Assembly (NCBI GenBank): GCA_938046115.1
Contig: CALIXX010000002.1
Span: 6,520-70,519, forward strand
DNA: 64,000 bases
Reading direction: 5' to 3'
Source: an uncultured Candidatus Saccharibacteria bacterium
GTDB lineage: Bacteria > Patescibacteriota > Saccharimonadia > Saccharimonadales > Saccharimonadaceae
The position numbers were made by a program, and so were the translations under genes. A model generated the notes under the pieces. The model had not been told where the DNA came from. It made no database searches and was given only the letters and a program-made list of their open reading frames with translations. This document shows positions 15,344 to 22,943 of the stretch, piece after piece (position 1 is the stretch's first letter; the number at the start of each line of letters is the position of its first letter).

Positions 15344-16261
15344 CTATGCTCCAACGCGATCCTTCTTGTGCTGCCGCTTCGCATTGCGCTCAATATATTC
15401 AATGATCGGTTTGGCTACATTGCGCCGCGTAATTTTCTCTATCCCAAAGCCTGGGCTCGCATTGACCTCAAGCACTAGCGGCCCACGGCTCGAGCGCATA
15501 AAGTCAACACCCGCTACCGTCAGACCCATCGCCTTAGCCGCTCGCAAACACATACGGCGCTCGGCATCTGTTAAGCGGATCGGCGTTCCTTCGCCTCCCT
15601 TATGGAGGTTAGATCGAAAGTCGTCATCTAGGCTCTGGCGCTTCATACTCGCCACTACACGACTCCCCACCACGAAGGCGCGGATGTCTACTCCAGCTGA
15701 CTCACGAATAAATTCTTGCAACAGGATGTTTGTCCCATCCTCGTTGGTGAGATACAACGCCTGAAGCACTGACTTTGCCGCCTTCTTCGTCTCCGCTAGC
15801 ACCACACCATTGCCATGAGTACCACGAGCGAGTTTGATGATAACTGGCGTACCACCAAGTTCGTTAAGGAGATCGTCTATATCGGCTGAGTTGCGGCTAA
15901 ACACTGTCTTAGGAATAGCTACTCCACCTCGGGCTAGTAGCTGTGTCGAACGCAGTTTATCGCGCGCCCGGGTAATCGCAATCGAGCGATTAACAAAAAG
16001 TGTGCGTGGGTACGCCATTTCTAATTGGCGCGCCACTGCTGTACCGTAGCGAGTCATATAGCTTGCAATGCGCGGAATTATTGCATCATACTGATCGATT
16101 GCTTCACCATCATACATCACCGTTGGGTTCTTCTCATCAATCGTTACATAGCATTTGCGGTATTTAATCACTCTCACACTATGTCCACGCCTCTCCGCCT
16201 CTTCCTTGAGGCGAAGCGTTGAGTAGTTCACATTGCCATTACTGAGTATTGCGATTTTCAC
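15344..16261 (-). CDS. rimK: RimK-family ATP-grasp ligase
   Basis: A 305-residue ATP-grasp enzyme of the RimK type, which joins amino acids (classically glutamate) to a protein or peptide C-terminus using ATP. Visible parts: N-terminal MKIAILSNG and a pre-ATP-grasp fold, nucleotide-binding PVIIKLARGTHGNGVV, LLQEFI, DIRAFVVG, and the metal-binding VLEVNASPGFGIEK. It starts with GTG overlapping the stop of the protease gene by 4 nt (GTGA), so translation is coupled. It is the last gene of a three-gene operon. Its composition is G+C-normal for the window, unlike the two genes upstream. The acceptor is unknown. Confidence 0.92.
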   Translation of the reverse strand: MKIAILSNGNVNYSTLRLKEEAERRGHSVRVIKYRKCYVTIDEKNPTVMYDGEAIDQYDAIIPRIASYMTRYGTAVARQLEMAYPRTLFVNRSIAITRARDKLRSTQLLARGGVAIPKTVFSRNSADIDDLLNELGGTPVIIKLARGTHGNGVVLAETKKAAKSVLQALYLTNEDGTNILLQEFIRESAGVDIRAFVVGSRVVASMKRQSLDDDFRSNLHKGGEGTPIRLTDAERRMCLRAAKAMGLTVAGVDFMRSSRGPLVLEVNASPGFGIEKITRRNVAKPIIEYIERNAKRQHKKDRVGA

Positions 16262-16770
16262 TTTTCTGACCTCTCCTTATGGTATTTTTTATAGAATTTA
16301 TGCGGATTTCTTTTGAGCTCTCTGTTGAGTTTTTGAGTGTATTTTTGCTTTACGCTATCTATCTCGCCTTTGCGGACGTCAACTAAGAATCTTCCTTTAT
16401 GCAAAGTACGCCTTCCAATTAATACAGGGAAATTATGAAGTGATCGATCAGATAAACCAAATAAGACACGAAGTTTCCTCCCTCCAATGTGTACCGTAAA
16501 GTAAGTACGATACTTTATCACCTGGTGCCCAGAAGCACTTCGCACAGCAGCAACAGAATACTCGGTTCGTTTAATTAATTTGCCTGTGTAATATGGCGAA
16601 CCTTCGCCAAACAGAGAAAAACGTAACACACCATCCTTGCCAACCCTAATGTTGCTCGCCCACACTGCTGAATTATCTGCACCAGTATCTACCTTGGCTG
16701 GCACATCCATCCGCTGGCTAAAGTGAATCCTTACATTGCGGCCAATAATAATCCTCTTTCGTTGCTTCAT
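16258..16770 (-). CDS. Retropepsin-like protease of the RimB / 'ATP-dependent zinc protease' family
   Basis: A 170-residue protein with the aspartyl-protease motif DTGADNSA near residue 30 and the FxVHIGGRKLRVLFGLSDRS segment of the family first called ATP-dependent zinc protease and now seen as retropepsin-like (RimB). Known members act with RimK: the ligase adds residues and the protease trims or processes the product. The C-terminal 30 residues are very basic (NRELKRNPHKFYKKYHK). The gene overlaps both neighbours by 4 nt (ATGA with the upstream ATP-grasp gene, GTGA with rimK). G+C is clearly lower than in rimK. Confidence 0.85.
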   Translation of the reverse strand: MKQRKRIIIGRNVRIHFSQRMDVPAKVDTGADNSAVWASNIRVGKDGVLRFSLFGEGSPYYTGKLIKRTEYSVAAVRSASGHQVIKYRTYFTVHIGGRKLRVLFGLSDRSLHNFPVLIGRRTLHKGRFLVDVRKGEIDSVKQKYTQKLNRELKRNPHKFYKKYHKERSEK

Positions 16771-17678
16771 AGACTTTTATTACTTGATAAATATTCAGCT
16801 ACCATCTCGCTATATGCGATCATCTTTTCATCATTACATACACCAGTTGCAATCTGTGGCGCTCTATTAACCTCAAGAATATAATATTCACCAGTAGTTA
16901 TGTCCTGTATAATATCAACACCCGCTACCTCCAGCTGTTCTATCTTTGCTGCTTGCTCTGCCTTATCTATGATGTCTCGTGGAAAATTTTTAGCATTGAT
17001 TACCTCTGCTGAACCACCTTGTGATGTATTGTTGAGATATGAGCCTTCTTTTCCTTTTCTTAGCAAGATTAACCTTACCTTGCCCCCTAATACAAGGAAC
17101 CGATAATCTCCTCTATTGGGAATATATTCTTGAGCAATCATAGTAGTATTCTGAAGCCGCTGTAGTACGTCTTGCATCTCTTCAAGAGACTGTATTAAGA
17201 AATTATCTCGACCTTTCTTACCATTGTCTGCTTTAAGTACAAAAGGTGGTCGCAGTTTACTATTCTTTATCGCTGTCGCTATAAATAGTTGACTTGCATA
17301 CACTGTTTTAGGTACAGGTAGGTACTTTTGTCTTGCAAATGAACATGCTAGTTTGCCCTTACCTTGAGTCAGTAGATAGCTATCTGTAAATGGCGTGCCT
17401 TTTTGGTCTAGATAATGTGCTACTGCAATACCACGTTCAAGCTCATCACCTACTGTTCTTATTAGAACAAGATCAAAGTTAGCAATATCATAACCATCGA
17501 TAGGGTGGTAGATTGCAGAACATCCTCCACCAGACACATAAACCAGTTGATTAAAAGCGGTTATCTGCACCTCTACATCACCTAGCAACCGCTGTAGCCA
17601 CCTACTAAGCCCATACCAATTAAAACTGTTCTCATCCTTTGGTTTTTTACTAACAATTATCAAAACCTTCTTTTTCAT
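16767..17678 (-). CDS. Second ATP-grasp ligase of the RimK/protease operon
   Basis: A 303-residue ATP-grasp protein. Segments visible: FVLKADNGKKGRDNF (ATP binding), MIAQEYIP, DYRFLVLGGKVRL, and the metal-binding YYILEVNRAPQIATG. It is only distantly similar to the RimK gene two positions downstream. It opens the operon with AGGAG 7 nt before the ATG at 17678. Local G+C (near 40% in rows I counted) is far below that of rimK (near 60% in rows I counted), which suggests recent acquisition of this gene and the protease. The substrate cannot be read from the sequence. Confidence 0.82.
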   Translation of the reverse strand: MKKKVLIIVSKKPKDENSFNWYGLSRWLQRLLGDVEVQITAFNQLVYVSGGGCSAIYHPIDGYDIANFDLVLIRTVGDELERGIAVAHYLDQKGTPFTDSYLLTQGKGKLACSFARQKYLPVPKTVYASQLFIATAIKNSKLRPPFVLKADNGKKGRDNFLIQSLEEMQDVLQRLQNTTMIAQEYIPNRGDYRFLVLGGKVRLILLRKGKEGSYLNNTSQGGSAEVINAKNFPRDIIDKAEQAAKIEQLEVAGVDIIQDITTGEYYILEVNRAPQIATGVCNDEKMIAYSEMVAEYLSSNKSL

Positions 17679-17792
17679 GGTTTTCTCCTACTCACCACGA
17701 CATTTCAGACTACACGCTGTCATCTATATCGTACCAATAGTAACATACTATACGATAATTAGTGAACTTATTAAAATATATAAAACAATAAA

Positions 17793-17832
17793 ATCTACTA
17801 AAAACTCCTGTCTCAAGGAGCTTTTAGTAGAT
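17793..17832 (-). terminator. Terminator of dnaJ
   Basis: A 17-position stem with one mismatch: ATCTACTAAAA then CTCCT pair with AGGAG then TTTTAGTAGAT around a 6-nt loop (GTCTCA). On the minus strand it begins 21 nt after the dnaJ stop and is followed by a TTTTATT tract. Confidence 0.8.
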
Positions 17833-17852
17833 CGCGTCATCGGCTTGCTACA

Positions 17853-18974
17853 CTACAGCCCAAATATCCCCTTCCGCCCTAACGTGTCATTAAACTCGCG
17901 AAGGATTTCCTTCTGGCGGCGGTTTAGTTTGGTTGGGGTATCGACCACTACTGTCACGATATGGGGGCCACGCTTGTCGCTTCGCATGTGTGGCACGCCA
18001 TGGCCAGATAACTTGAAGTCTGTGCCCGATTGTGTACCAGCTGGCACCTTCATTGTAATCGTCCCATCGACTGTCTTAACGTCGAGCTCGGCACCAAGCG
18101 CTGCATCTGCCATACCGATATGCTCCTCACTCAGGATTACATCACCTTCGCGGCTAAACGTCTTGTGTGGATTGACTCGCACCTGCACATAGAGGTCGCC
18201 CTTGCTGCCACCACCTACAGCTTCGCCACGACCACGGAGACGAATCGTCGAGCCATTATCAATACCAGCGGGGATCTTGACGGTAATCGTTTGCTCGCGG
18301 CGCTGCACACCGCTACCTTGGCAGACTGTACAGGCCTTCTCAGGAATCTGCCCACGGCCTTGGCATGTCTCACACGTTACCGCCTGCTGAATGGGGCCAA
18401 ACATTGTGTTCATCGTCCGCACGCGCTGGCCAGTGCCTTTACAATCTGGACAACTCTTAAGGCTTGAGCCAGGTTCGACGGTGCTACCGTGGCAATGCTC
18501 ACATTCGTCGTCAAGCGTTAGTGCAAGAGCGACTTCTTTGCCAAAGATCGCTTCTTCAAATTCGAGCGTCACGCTCGTCTCAACATCACGACCGCGTGAC
18601 GGGCCTTGGCTTGCACTGCCGCCAGCAGCACCACCAAAGAACTGGCCAAAGATATCTCCCAGGCCACCATCACCAAAATCAAAGTGGATATTCTGCCCCT
18701 GGCCAAAGTCGCCAAAACCAGCGAATGGGTTACCGCCACCACTACCGCTGGCACCACCACCAACGCCCGCATGGCCAAATTGGTCATACCGCTGGCGCTT
18801 TTGCTTGTCCTTCAGGACCTCATACGCTTCATTAATTTCTTTGAATTTCTCTTCACTCCCACCCGCTTTATCTGGGTGGTACTTCACTGCCAATTTGCGG
18901 AATGCCCGCTTGATGTCATCATCGCTGGCGCTTTTGGCAACACCAAGCACCTCATAATAATCTCGCTTCGCCAT
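17853..18974 (-). CDS. dnaJ: Chaperone DnaJ
   Basis: A 373-residue DnaJ (Hsp40), co-chaperone that stimulates DnaK. J-domain at 1-70 with the KYHPDKAGG (HPD) motif, a Gly/Phe/Ser-rich linker, four zinc-binding CxxCxGxG-type repeats ([31 protein letters not shown]) and the C-terminal substrate domain (IRLRGRGEA). I use the ATG at 18974 ([11 protein letters not shown]), not a longer reading that would overlap the promoter. DnaK and GrpE are not in the window, so dnaJ is a single-gene unit controlled by its own CIRCE site. Confidence 0.98.
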   Translation of the reverse strand: MAKRDYYEVLGVAKSASDDDIKRAFRKLAVKYHPDKAGGSEEKFKEINEAYEVLKDKQKRQRYDQFGHAGVGGGASGSGGGNPFAGFGDFGQGQNIHFDFGDGGLGDIFGQFFGGAAGGSASQGPSRGRDVETSVTLEFEEAIFGKEVALALTLDDECEHCHGSTVEPGSSLKSCPDCKGTGQRVRTMNTMFGPIQQAVTCETCQGRGQIPEKACTVCQGSGVQRREQTITVKIPAGIDNGSTIRLRGRGEAVGGGSKGDLYVQVRVNPHKTFSREGDVILSEEHIGMADAALGAELDVKTVDGTITMKVPAGTQSGTDFKLSGHGVPHMRSDKRGPHIVTVVVDTPTKLNRRQKEILREFNDTLGRKGIFGL

Positions 18975-18983
18975 ATCTGTCTT

Positions 18984-19012
18984 AGTATAGCCAATTGGCA
19001 CTCTAATTGCAA
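18984..19012 (-). promoter_or_regulatory. dnaJ promoter
   Basis: Minus strand: -35 TTGCAA (19007-19012), 17-bp spacer, -10 TATACT (18984-18989). The -35 falls in the loop of the CIRCE inverted repeat, so bound repressor would block RNA polymerase. The -10 ends 9 nt before the ATG, giving little or no leader. Confidence 0.8.
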
Positions 19013-19021
19013 GAGTGCTAA
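18995..19021. promoter_or_regulatory. CIRCE operator (HrcA-binding site)
   Basis: TTGGCACTC, a 9-nt loop, then GAGTGCTAA: one base away from the CIRCE consensus TTAGCACTC-N9-GAGTGCTAA. CIRCE is the operator of the heat-shock repressor HrcA. Its place over the dnaJ promoter predicts HrcA-controlled, heat-induced expression. HrcA itself is not in the window. Confidence 0.92.
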
Positions 19022-19032
19022 CAGATCATTCC

Positions 19033-19704
19033 TTATGTTTCGGCGATGATCGATATATAGTCGTGTTTCGTAACGATAAGGTGGTCGAGCAGCTGGATGC
19101 CAAGCAGCTTACCCGCCTCGGCCAAACGCTGCGTTGTCTCTCGGTCAGCCTGGCTTGCGATAAGCTGCCCACTAGGATGATTATGCGCCACAATAATCCC
19201 TGCTGCTCGGTCGGCAATTGCATCCGTAAAGACTTCTCGTGGGTGCACCAAGCTCGCAGTTAGTGTGCCAATGGTAATCGTGCGTTTAGCAATCAAGCGA
19301 TGTGCTCCATCAAGCGTCAGGCAGACAAAATGCTCCTGCCGTTTGTCGCGAATATCGGTAAGTTGCTCTGCTGCTTTGCTCGGCTCATCAATGATAGGCT
19401 GGTCACTTTTGAGCAGATAGCGCCGTGCAAGCTCAAAATTCGCGAGAATCACTGTCACCTTAGCCGCACCGAGGCCAGTTATCTTAGAGAGCTCCTCATG
19501 AGTTAGGTCACCCCCATGTGTGCGCAAAGCTTTAAGTACACAGCGCGCAATTTTACCAACGTCAGCTTGTGCATTACCACTGCCGATAATCGCCATAAGG
19601 AGCTCGAGGTCACTCAGGCGAGCTGCTCCATCGCGCGCAAGTTTCTCTCGCGGGCGGTCACTTGGTCGTCTGTCGCGCATTCGCATTGGCATCTCTCCCT
19701 TCAT
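19033..19704 (-). CDS. radC: RadC/JAB-domain DNA repair protein
   Basis: A protein of about 223 residues with the RadC layout: an N-terminal helix-hairpin-helix domain (ISKITGLGAAKVTVILANFE-like segment) and a C-terminal JAB/MPN metalloprotease-like domain with the metal motif HNHPSG...D. Its biochemical role is unsettled despite the name. The start is ambiguous: ATG at 19704, or downstream ATGs at 19692, 19686 and 19680 with a GGGAGAG before the one at 19686. A -10 TATACT lies at 19719-19724. dnaJ lies downstream on the same strand under separate control. Confidence 0.9.
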   Translation of the reverse strand: MKGEMPMRMRDRRPSDRPREKLARDGAARLSDLELLMAIIGSGNAQADVGKIARCVLKALRTHGGDLTHEELSKITGLGAAKVTVILANFELARRYLLKSDQPIIDEPSKAAEQLTDIRDKRQEHFVCLTLDGAHRLIAKRTITIGTLTASLVHPREVFTDAIADRAAGIIVAHNHPSGQLIASQADRETTQRLAEAGKLLGIQLLDHLIVTKHDYISIIAET

Positions 19705-19837
19705 GCTATACCTTTTATAGTATACCAGAACATTGTGCAAACACCAATTATATATTTTCATCATTCAGCGCAGATACAGTTCCTACTCTTAAGATCCAGT
19801 TTACAGTTGCTTCAGGTCTTATTTACTGTAGTATCTG

Positions 19838-21181
19838 TTATGACCAAACTACTGCTTTCCCGTCTAGCGTGTATACTGTCTGGCCAGTTTTATTATCAAT
19901 AATATGCGTTTTGGTGGAGCTACCAGCGGTGCTTTTTTGCTCAATGGCGGTATATTGATCATTTGGCGACACAGTGATGTTTGTTGTATATGCCGGTGGT
20001 GTTGTCTGATGAATCACTTGCCTAGTGGGGTGGGTAAGCACTGTTTGGCGCTGCAATATGTGCTGTTGATTAACACTTGTTATCTCCATACTATAGCCAC
20101 TGCGGGTGTGTAAGAATGCAGCTAATGATATGACGTCGTTTCCTTGTTGGTGAGTAATGGGCGATTTTTTGCTATTTTCTAAGTTGAGTGCAAAATACCC
20201 CTCGCCTACTTTCATCATGATAATATTCTTGCCATCATATGATACGTCGCCAAGCGTTGCTGCCTGGCCAAGCGGCTGCATAGCATGCTTGCCAGTCGGG
20301 TCAATAAGCAGTACATCATCACCGCGAGTTCGCACCACAACTGCTGCACCACGTGATACTGGGTGCCAATCATACACTGGTAATGGCTGCGCGTTAAGGC
20401 CACGTATAGTGTGGTGGCGCTGCGCTGCAATATCATGCACGATGAGATTAGTGGTCTTTTCTTTGCTGTCCGCCTTTGCAAAGAGATACCCTACCGTCCC
20501 ATCATCCATTGCTCGCAGGCGAGACACCGTACCCTTACCAGGCAACGGTAATGGCGATACAGTACCAGTCTCTATATCAACCTGATGCAATTCACTGGTT
20601 GTTGCATCACTCATTGTGTGGACAACGATACGAGAGCCTACTACTGCATATTCGATAATTCGCGTCGCTTGGTAAAGTATCTTCTCATGCTTTGTTGCCA
20701 GATTCATCTGCATGATAGCATCCGTCGCTTGTGCGGCATAGAACTCCGTTTTTGTCTCGGCAAGGCTATGATGCTTGAGATAGTAGAGCTGTGCTGGCGG
20801 TGTATCAAAGCGGTAGCTGGCTGCTGTAGTCTGCTGTATAGAAGCACCCGTTATCTGAGCAATTGCCACGTGATACTGGGCGTTACTAAGCAAACGCTGC
20901 CGAAACTGAATCGTCACAGTTGCATTGTTTGTCGTAGCTGTAAAGTCTGCCTGAGGTGTGATTTGTATTGCATGGGGTTCTATCGGCTTGACCGGCTGAT
21001 TGAATTCCAACTGGAGCGTCTGGTAGCCCATATTTGGATCATCTACGAGTACCGCGTTGCGTACGCGTGGGCCTTGTAAATAGCTGAGTGCTATGAGTGT
21101 GCTCAGTATAATCAATAATCCAATCACGGCGAATAAAAATCGCTTCCGCTGGCATATCCAGCGCCAGCCCCTAGTATTCAT
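19838..21181 (-). CDS. Membrane-anchored beta-propeller-like protein with Ig-like N-domain
   Basis: A 447-residue protein. Basic N-terminus and one membrane helix at about 16-38 (FLFAVIGLLIILSTLIALSY), so it is probably exported and anchored. Residues about 45-130 look like an SbsA-type Ig-like domain (LQLEFNQPVKPIEPHAIQI, YHVAIAQITG). The rest is made of repeated beta-rich segments resembling a TolB/WD-type propeller (SYDGKNIIMMKVGEGYFALN, VSPNDQYTAIEQKS). The ATG at 21181 lies inside the last codons of the TIGR03943 gene with AAAGGAG just upstream, so it is translationally coupled to it. Function unknown. Confidence 0.65.
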   Translation of the reverse strand: MNTRGWRWICQRKRFLFAVIGLLIILSTLIALSYLQGPRVRNAVLVDDPNMGYQTLQLEFNQPVKPIEPHAIQITPQADFTATTNNATVTIQFRQRLLSNAQYHVAIAQITGASIQQTTAASYRFDTPPAQLYYLKHHSLAETKTEFYAAQATDAIMQMNLATKHEKILYQATRIIEYAVVGSRIVVHTMSDATTSELHQVDIETGTVSPLPLPGKGTVSRLRAMDDGTVGYLFAKADSKEKTTNLIVHDIAAQRHHTIRGLNAQPLPVYDWHPVSRGAAVVVRTRGDDVLLIDPTGKHAMQPLGQAATLGDVSYDGKNIIMMKVGEGYFALNLENSKKSPITHQQGNDVISLAAFLHTRSGYSMEITSVNQQHILQRQTVLTHPTRQVIHQTTPPAYTTNITVSPNDQYTAIEQKSTAGSSTKTHIIDNKTGQTVYTLDGKAVVWS

Positions 21182-21923
21182 ACGGCTCCTTTGGCTGAGT
21201 CGTTGGCGTGATCGAGCGCGGCATAACAACGATCGGCTGCTGACGATGTTGCTGTGGATGCGCGGCAAAGTCGCCCGTTACCGTTACCCAACTATTAGGC
21301 TGGTAGCGCTCACGCCACCCAGGTGCATAGACTGGCACGCCAACCGCCTGTGCATCGACCGCACAACACGTCACAACAAATCGAGACACATAAAAAATCT
21401 GCGCATCCGCCGCATCTGGCGTGACAAACCCCGTCAAATTGACTGTCTTGCCACGATAAAATGCGCTGTCATGCGTTTGCACGAGTAACCCTGCCCATTC
21501 TTTGATCGTGAGACGCGAATAATCTCGCTGAGCAAAGATAGATGCGTGCGATAGCTTCTCTGCAGACAGCTGAGCTGCTGCCCCTTTGTTAATACCACGT
21601 TGCGTGGCAGTTGTTGTCGTTAGTGCTGTCGGTGGGACAAGTAGTGCCATGGCTGCGACCATACATACCATCACACACGCGGTAGCGCGACGCCACCAAG
21701 CAAGGTGTGTATGCCGATGGGTGCGTGATTGCGTAATAACACTCGCACTTGCCATCACAAGAGCCACCACTGCCATACTAGTCGTAAAGACGATATACCG
21801 CTGATGAATATAGAGCGTCAAACGACCAGTCACAGCTAGCCACAGCGTCGCCACGGCAATGACAAAAAGGAGTAGTATACCTTGTTGCTGTGCAATCCGG
21901 GACAAAACCAGCCTAAAACGCAT
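21171..21923 (-). CDS. TIGR03943 / DUF1980 (YcgQ-like) membrane protein
   Basis: A 250-residue protein with about four N-terminal hydrophobic segments and an extracytoplasmic OB-like C-domain with the family signature RFVVTCCAVDAQAVGVPVY. Members of this family pair with an ArsP/YcgR-type permease, and that is what lies directly upstream, overlapping by 11 nt. The paired CysCys suggests metal or thiol chemistry, but the cargo is not established. The reading frame ends inside the start region of the beta-propeller gene. Confidence 0.85.
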   Translation of the reverse strand: MRFRLVLSRIAQQQGILLLFVIAVATLWLAVTGRLTLYIHQRYIVFTTSMAVVALVMASASVITQSRTHRHTHLAWWRRATACVMVCMVAAMALLVPPTALTTTTATQRGINKGAAAQLSAEKLSHASIFAQRDYSRLTIKEWAGLLVQTHDSAFYRGKTVNLTGFVTPDAADAQIFYVSRFVVTCCAVDAQAVGVPVYAPGWRERYQPNSWVTVTGDFAAHPQQHRQQPIVVMPRSITPTTQPKEPYEY

Positions 21924-22905
21924 AATTCACCACCAATCCCAATGTTATCGATGCCAGTCCAACGAGTGCACTCACCTGAAACAGCACACTTGGCCGATAT
22001 GTCGTGCGCAGCAAGCTCAGCATCTTGATATCAATCATTGGGCCAAAGGTTAAGAAACTCACAAGGGCCCCGGTCATAAAGGTCTGGCGGAATGCCAAGG
22101 CGAAGAACGCATCAACATTAGAGCAAATTGAAACAATAAACGCCAGTGCCACCATTGCAATTACCGACCATACTGGTTGACTCCCCAGTGACACCAATAC
22201 CTCGCGCGACACCAGCACTTGCACGAGACCCGCGAGCCCTGCGCCAACTACCAAGGCTGGCAGCATCACCTGCACCTCACGTCGAAATATCGCAAGGCTT
22301 GCTACTCGCTTGCTCTGTTGCACATGATCTGCCCGGCACGAAGCGACAAAAGTATTAGTCAATAGCTCTTCCGCCGGACGACGCGCATAGACCCAGCCAA
22401 CAAGATTAGCAATAATAAAGCCACCAAGCACTCGCGCCCATAGTATGGTTGCATCCCCAGCGAATGCTTGCTGCGTTGTGATGATTGTCACTGGGTTGAG
22501 GATTGGTGCAGCAAGCAAAAAGACGAGAGATTCACTGGGTGTAAGCCCTTTTGCTAACAGGCCGCGCGCTAGGGGGACATTACCGCACTCACAGACTGGC
22601 AGTGCAGTACCAAGGAGCGACAAACAAGCCCGGCGCAATAATGGCTGCTGCGGCAGATAGGTAAGCAAGCGCTCGGCTGGCAGCCACACCTGCACTATAA
22701 TTGCAATGCAGATCCCCAACATGACAAATGGCAGCGCCTCGATCATCACGCTCAAACTCAGCGTTATCCAGTCTTGCAATCGATCAGGCAGCGACCACTG
22801 CCCTGTTTGCGCCGATACAAGGCGAAATGCGGCCAGCCCAACAAGCACCCCAGCCACTACCGCTCCGCGGTGCCACCGCTTCACCAACCAACGAGTCATT
22901 TTCAT
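21913..22905 (-). CDS. ArsP/YraQ-type permease (DUF318, YcgR-like)
   Basis: A 330-residue polytopic protein with about eight membrane segments in two similar halves and the family motifs PVCECGNVPLARGL, FLLAAPILNPVT and SFLTFGPMIDIKMLSLL. Family members include organoarsenical exporters and uncharacterised permeases; the substrate here is unknown. The ATG at 22905 is chosen because TATAAT (22912-22917) ends exactly 6 nt before it; a longer reading to 22974 would run through the promoter and the end of the RNA-repair gene. First gene of a three-gene operon. Confidence 0.85.
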   Translation of the reverse strand: MKMTRWLVKRWHRGAVVAGVLVGLAAFRLVSAQTGQWSLPDRLQDWITLSLSVMIEALPFVMLGICIAIIVQVWLPAERLLTYLPQQPLLRRACLSLLGTALPVCECGNVPLARGLLAKGLTPSESLVFLLAAPILNPVTIITTQQAFAGDATILWARVLGGFIIANLVGWVYARRPAEELLTNTFVASCRADHVQQSKRVASLAIFRREVQVMLPALVVGAGLAGLVQVLVSREVLVSLGSQPVWSVIAMVALAFIVSICSNVDAFFALAFRQTFMTGALVSFLTFGPMIDIKMLSLLRTTYRPSVLFQVSALVGLASITLGLVVNYAF

Positions 22906-22943
22906 GCTTCTATTATACCGCGAAGGGTGAGGTAGTAATATGG

